DNA of 50,941 nt. It comes from Ectobacillus antri (GTDB taxonomy: Bacteria > Bacillota > Bacilli > Bacillales > Bacillaceae_G). This document shows, piece after piece, positions 47,673-50,941 of the stretch. The stretch is taken from positions 1-50,941 of the forward strand of contig NZ_RIAV01000021.1 of assembly GCF_003852715.1 (NCBI RefSeq), written 5' to 3'. Under the pieces are notes generated by a model. That model made no database searches. It was not told the DNA's origin and saw nothing but the letters and a program-made list of their open reading frames with translations. A program made the translations under genes and the position numbers. How positions within the stretch are numbered: the first letter of the stretch is position 1; every line of letters starts with the position of its first letter.

Positions 47673-48671
47673 ATGTTGAAAATAGGTAATATTGAAATGA
47701 AAAATCCGGTTGTTTTAGCACCGATGGCAGGTGTATGTAACGCTGCATTTCGTTTAACAGTAAAAGAATTTGGTGCAGGACTTGTTTGTGCGGAGATGGT
47801 GAGTGACAAGGCTATTCTATTTAATAACAAAAAAACGATGGATATGTTATACATTGATGAACGTGAAAAACCTTTGAGCCTACAAATTTTTGGGGGTGAA
47901 AAAGAAACGTTGGTCGAAGCAGCTAAATTTGTAGATAAAAATACAACGGCTGATATTATTGATATTAATATGGGATGCCCCGTACCAAAGATTACAAAGT
48001 GTGATGCAGGCGCAAAGTGGCTTCTTGACCCCAATAAAGTATATGAGATGGTTGCGTCTGTAGTAGACGCCGTCCAAAAGCCAGTTACAGTCAAAATGCG
48101 TCTGGGTTGGGATGAAGATCACATTTATGTAATTGAGAATGCGTTAGCTGTTGAACGAGCTGGAGGTCAAGCTGTAGCTGTTCACGGTCGAACACGCTCT
48201 CAAATGTATGAGGGTAAAGCGGACTGGAACTACATTAAGCAAGTAAAGCAGGCACTTAAAATTCCTGTTATTGGAAACGGAGACGTCGAAACACCGCAAG
48301 ATGCGAAGCGTATGCTTGATGAAATTGGTGTAGATGGTGTGATGATTGGCCGGGCAGCCCTTGGTAATCCATGGATGATTTATAGAACAGTTAAATATTT
48401 AGAGACAGGCGAATTAATGGATGAGCCTGGCGTAAGAGAAAAAATGGATGTATGTATTCTGCATTTAGATCGTTTAATTGACCTAAAGAATGAAAAGATT
48501 GCTGTTAAAGAAATGCGTAAACACGCAGCATGGTATTTAAAAGGTGTACGAGGAAACGCAAAAGTAAGAAATGCAGTAAATGAATGTAACACGAGAGAAG
48601 ATATGGTTTCGTTGTTGTATGCCTTTGCTGAAGAAATGGAGAACAAGCAAGAAGCAATTCAGGTAGGATAA
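47673..48671 (+). CDS. dusB: tRNA-dihydrouridine synthase (DusB-like)
   Basis: A 332-residue FMN-dependent TIM-barrel enzyme that reduces uridine to dihydrouridine in tRNA. The catalytic cysteine is C102 in 'NMGCPVPKITKCDAGA'. 'APMAGVCNAAFR' near 16 and 'GNGDVETPQDAKRML' near 205 bind FMN. The C-terminal helical domain contacts tRNA. AGGAGGG precedes ATG 47673. In B. subtilis it is yacF, also just upstream of lysS. Confidence 0.95.
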   Translation: MLKIGNIEMKNPVVLAPMAGVCNAAFRLTVKEFGAGLVCAEMVSDKAILFNNKKTMDMLYIDEREKPLSLQIFGGEKETLVEAAKFVDKNTTADIIDINMGCPVPKITKCDAGAKWLLDPNKVYEMVASVVDAVQKPVTVKMRLGWDEDHIYVIENALAVERAGGQAVAVHGRTRSQMYEGKADWNYIKQVKQALKIPVIGNGDVETPQDAKRMLDEIGVDGVMIGRAALGNPWMIYRTVKYLETGELMDEPGVREKMDVCILHLDRLIDLKNEKIAVKEMRKHAAWYLKGVRGNAKVRNAVNECNTREDMVSLLYAFAEEMENKQEAIQVG

Positions 48672-48690
48672 TTGTTATAATAATTTACAG

Positions 48691-48729
48691 ATGAAAAAGG
48701 GTGTCCTAAAGTCAAGGAACACCCTTGTT
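48691..48729 (+). terminator. Terminator after dusB
   Basis: aagggtgtcct pairs with aggaacaccctt (one bulge) around a 7-base loop, followed by TTGTTT. It ends the folate-yazB-dusB transcript. Confidence 0.85.
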
Positions 48730-48930
48730 TCATAGGAAAGTGAAGAGAGTGAGGAAGAGCAAACAGATCTTTAAACATAACAGTAATACAAAAATAGAAA
48801 ATCTGGGTGTTCTATTTTTATAATTGTATTTTCGCTAAGTACGAGTCTTGCTGAAAGCGAATCTCCGTATTTTCTCACCTTAAAAGAATATTAGTTTTTA
48901 TGCTTGTACTTATATATACTTGAAAGAAAG

Positions 48931-48939
48931 TGTTATACT
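48931..48939 (+). promoter_or_regulatory. Extended -10 promoter of lysS
   Basis: TGTTATACT, an extended -10 element, 37 bases before lysS. No good -35 is seen. In the preceding gap (48730-48925) I see no gene and no T-box leader; a weak trace of the dispersed repeat may lie near 48838-48870. Confidence 0.5.
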
Positions 48940-48958
48940 ATGTATATTGCAAATTTAA

Positions 48959-50461
<1,503 letters not shown>

Positions 50462-50516
50462 GATTAACAGTTACTTTTACAAAGGGTTACTAATCTCATT
50501 GCAGATGTTTATTTAT

Positions 50517-50552
50517 AAAAAATGCCCCGTAGTTGTTTTGGGGCATTTTTAT
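50517..50552 (+). terminator. Terminator after lysS
   Basis: aaaatgcccc pairs with ggggcatttt around an 11-base loop, followed by T residues. Confidence 0.93.
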
Positions 50553-50576
50553 TTGGTTAAAAGTTTGTTCGTTATT

Positions 50577-50672
50577 GATATGAACACTTGCGTATCGGAG
50601 TGGAAGATGCGACACTCCCTCACCGCCAGCGGAAAGCGAACCTCTGTAACGGAAATTAACAAAGAACTTTAA
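50577..50672 (+). repeat. Dispersed intergenic repeat, copy 5
   Basis: It has 'cggagtggaagatgcgacac', 'caccgccagcggaaagcgaa', 'cctctgtaacggaaattaac' and 'aaagaactttaa', matching copies 2 and 3 in their right two thirds. The left arm (tgtgttaaag) is missing or diverged. It lies between the lysS terminator and the rRNA promoters. Confidence 0.7.
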
Positions 50673-50701
50673 ACTTATATAAAGTTTTATTGCAAAAACT
50701 A

Positions 50702-50730
50702 TTGCATTTCTGATTTATAGCTGTTATATT
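50702..50730 (+). promoter_or_regulatory. rRNA promoter P1
   Basis: TTGCAT (50702-50707), a 17-base spacer and TATATT (50725-50730). Confidence 0.75.
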
Positions 50731-50773
50731 TATAAACGTTGTCGCTGACGAAACAACTTAAACAAAAAAGTTG

Positions 50774-50802
50774 TTGACTTGGATGATGCGAAATGTTATA
50801 TT
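50774..50802 (+). promoter_or_regulatory. rRNA promoter P2
   Basis: TTGACT (50774-50779), a 17-base spacer and TATATT (50797-50802), 72 bases downstream of P1. A tandem pair of this kind is usual for Bacillus rRNA operons. Confidence 0.87.
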
Positions 50803-50828
50803 AATAAAGTCGCTTCTGGGCGATAAGT

Positions 50829-50847
50829 TAGTTCTTTGAAAACTGAA
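50829..50847 (+). promoter_or_regulatory. boxA-type antitermination site in the rRNA leader
   Basis: 'agttctttgaaaactgaac' matches the Bacillus rRNA boxA pattern (TGYTCTTTGAAAACT) bound by NusB and NusE. Confidence 0.75.
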
Positions 50848-50890
50848 CGAAGTACAAAACGTCAACATTTATTTTAGCTAGACAAACACT

Positions 50891-50941
<51 letters not shown>

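Noticed and set aside
47639-48094. A 151-codon open frame on the minus strand over dusB
   Set aside because: It is an antisense shadow of dusB without a start signal.
48838-48870. Sixth copy of the dispersed repeat ('gctgaaagcgaatctccgta')
   Set aside because: Only about 20 bases resemble the core and no arms are present, so it is too weak to count.

Overview
The window is a 51-kb piece of an origin-proximal chromosome arm of a spore-forming Bacillus-type Firmicute. The gene order follows the classical Bacillus subtilis csfB-to-lysS interval: 23S-5S rRNA, csfB, yaaO, tmk, holB, ricT, yabA through lysS, then a new 16S gene. Sporulation genes (csfB, yabG, sspF, spoVG, fin, spoVT, yabP, yabQ, spoIIE), AT-rich DNA, GGAGG-type ribosome binding sites and many TTG/GTG starts support this. 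By recall, several proteins look closer to Bacillus cereus-type than to B. subtilis sequences, but I cannot fix the species. Every gene except abrB is on the + strand.

Layout. 1-340: end of 23S, 5S and a terminator. 660-7350: anti-sigma factor csfB, a PLP-dependent decarboxylase, thymidylate kinase, DNA polymerase III delta', RicT, YabA, and a small RNA-modification group (trmN-like, GIY-YIG protein, rsmI). 7380-8090: abrB on the minus strand, with a legible promoter and two Spo0A boxes. 8090-14430: metS, a parS-like site, tatD-family DNase, a YabE-type wall protein, rnmV, rsmA. 14500-19230: yabG, veg, sspF, ispE, purR, ridA, spoVG. 19380-26340: glmU, prs, pth, fin, mfd. 26470-32350: spoVT, a flippase, yabN, rqcP, yabP, yabQ, divIC, yabR. 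32600-32870: tRNA-Met and tRNA-Glu. 33000-42640: spoIIE, tilS, hpt, ftsH, coaX, hslO, cysK. 42940-48670: an overlapping folate operon (pabB-pabA-pabC-folP-folB-folK) running on into yazB and dusB. 48970-50941: lysS, then tandem rRNA promoters and the first bases of 16S rRNA.

The genes are mainly housekeeping functions (nucleotide, folate, isoprenoid and cell-wall precursors, translation, repair) interleaved with sporulation genes. Several developmental promoters can be read directly: sigma-A/Spo0A at spoIIE, Spo0A control at abrB, sigma-H at spoVG, sigma-E at yabP, sigma-G at spoVT and sigma-K at yabG. These are sequence matches, strengthened by what is known of the B. subtilis orthologues.

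I found no CRISPR array, prophage, insertion sequence, defence island or undescribed multi-gene system. The least explained features are a family of hairpin-ended intergenic repeats (five recognisable copies, all in the same orientation), a parS-like site enclosed in a terminator-like hairpin, and the absence of several genes that B. subtilis carries at these positions.
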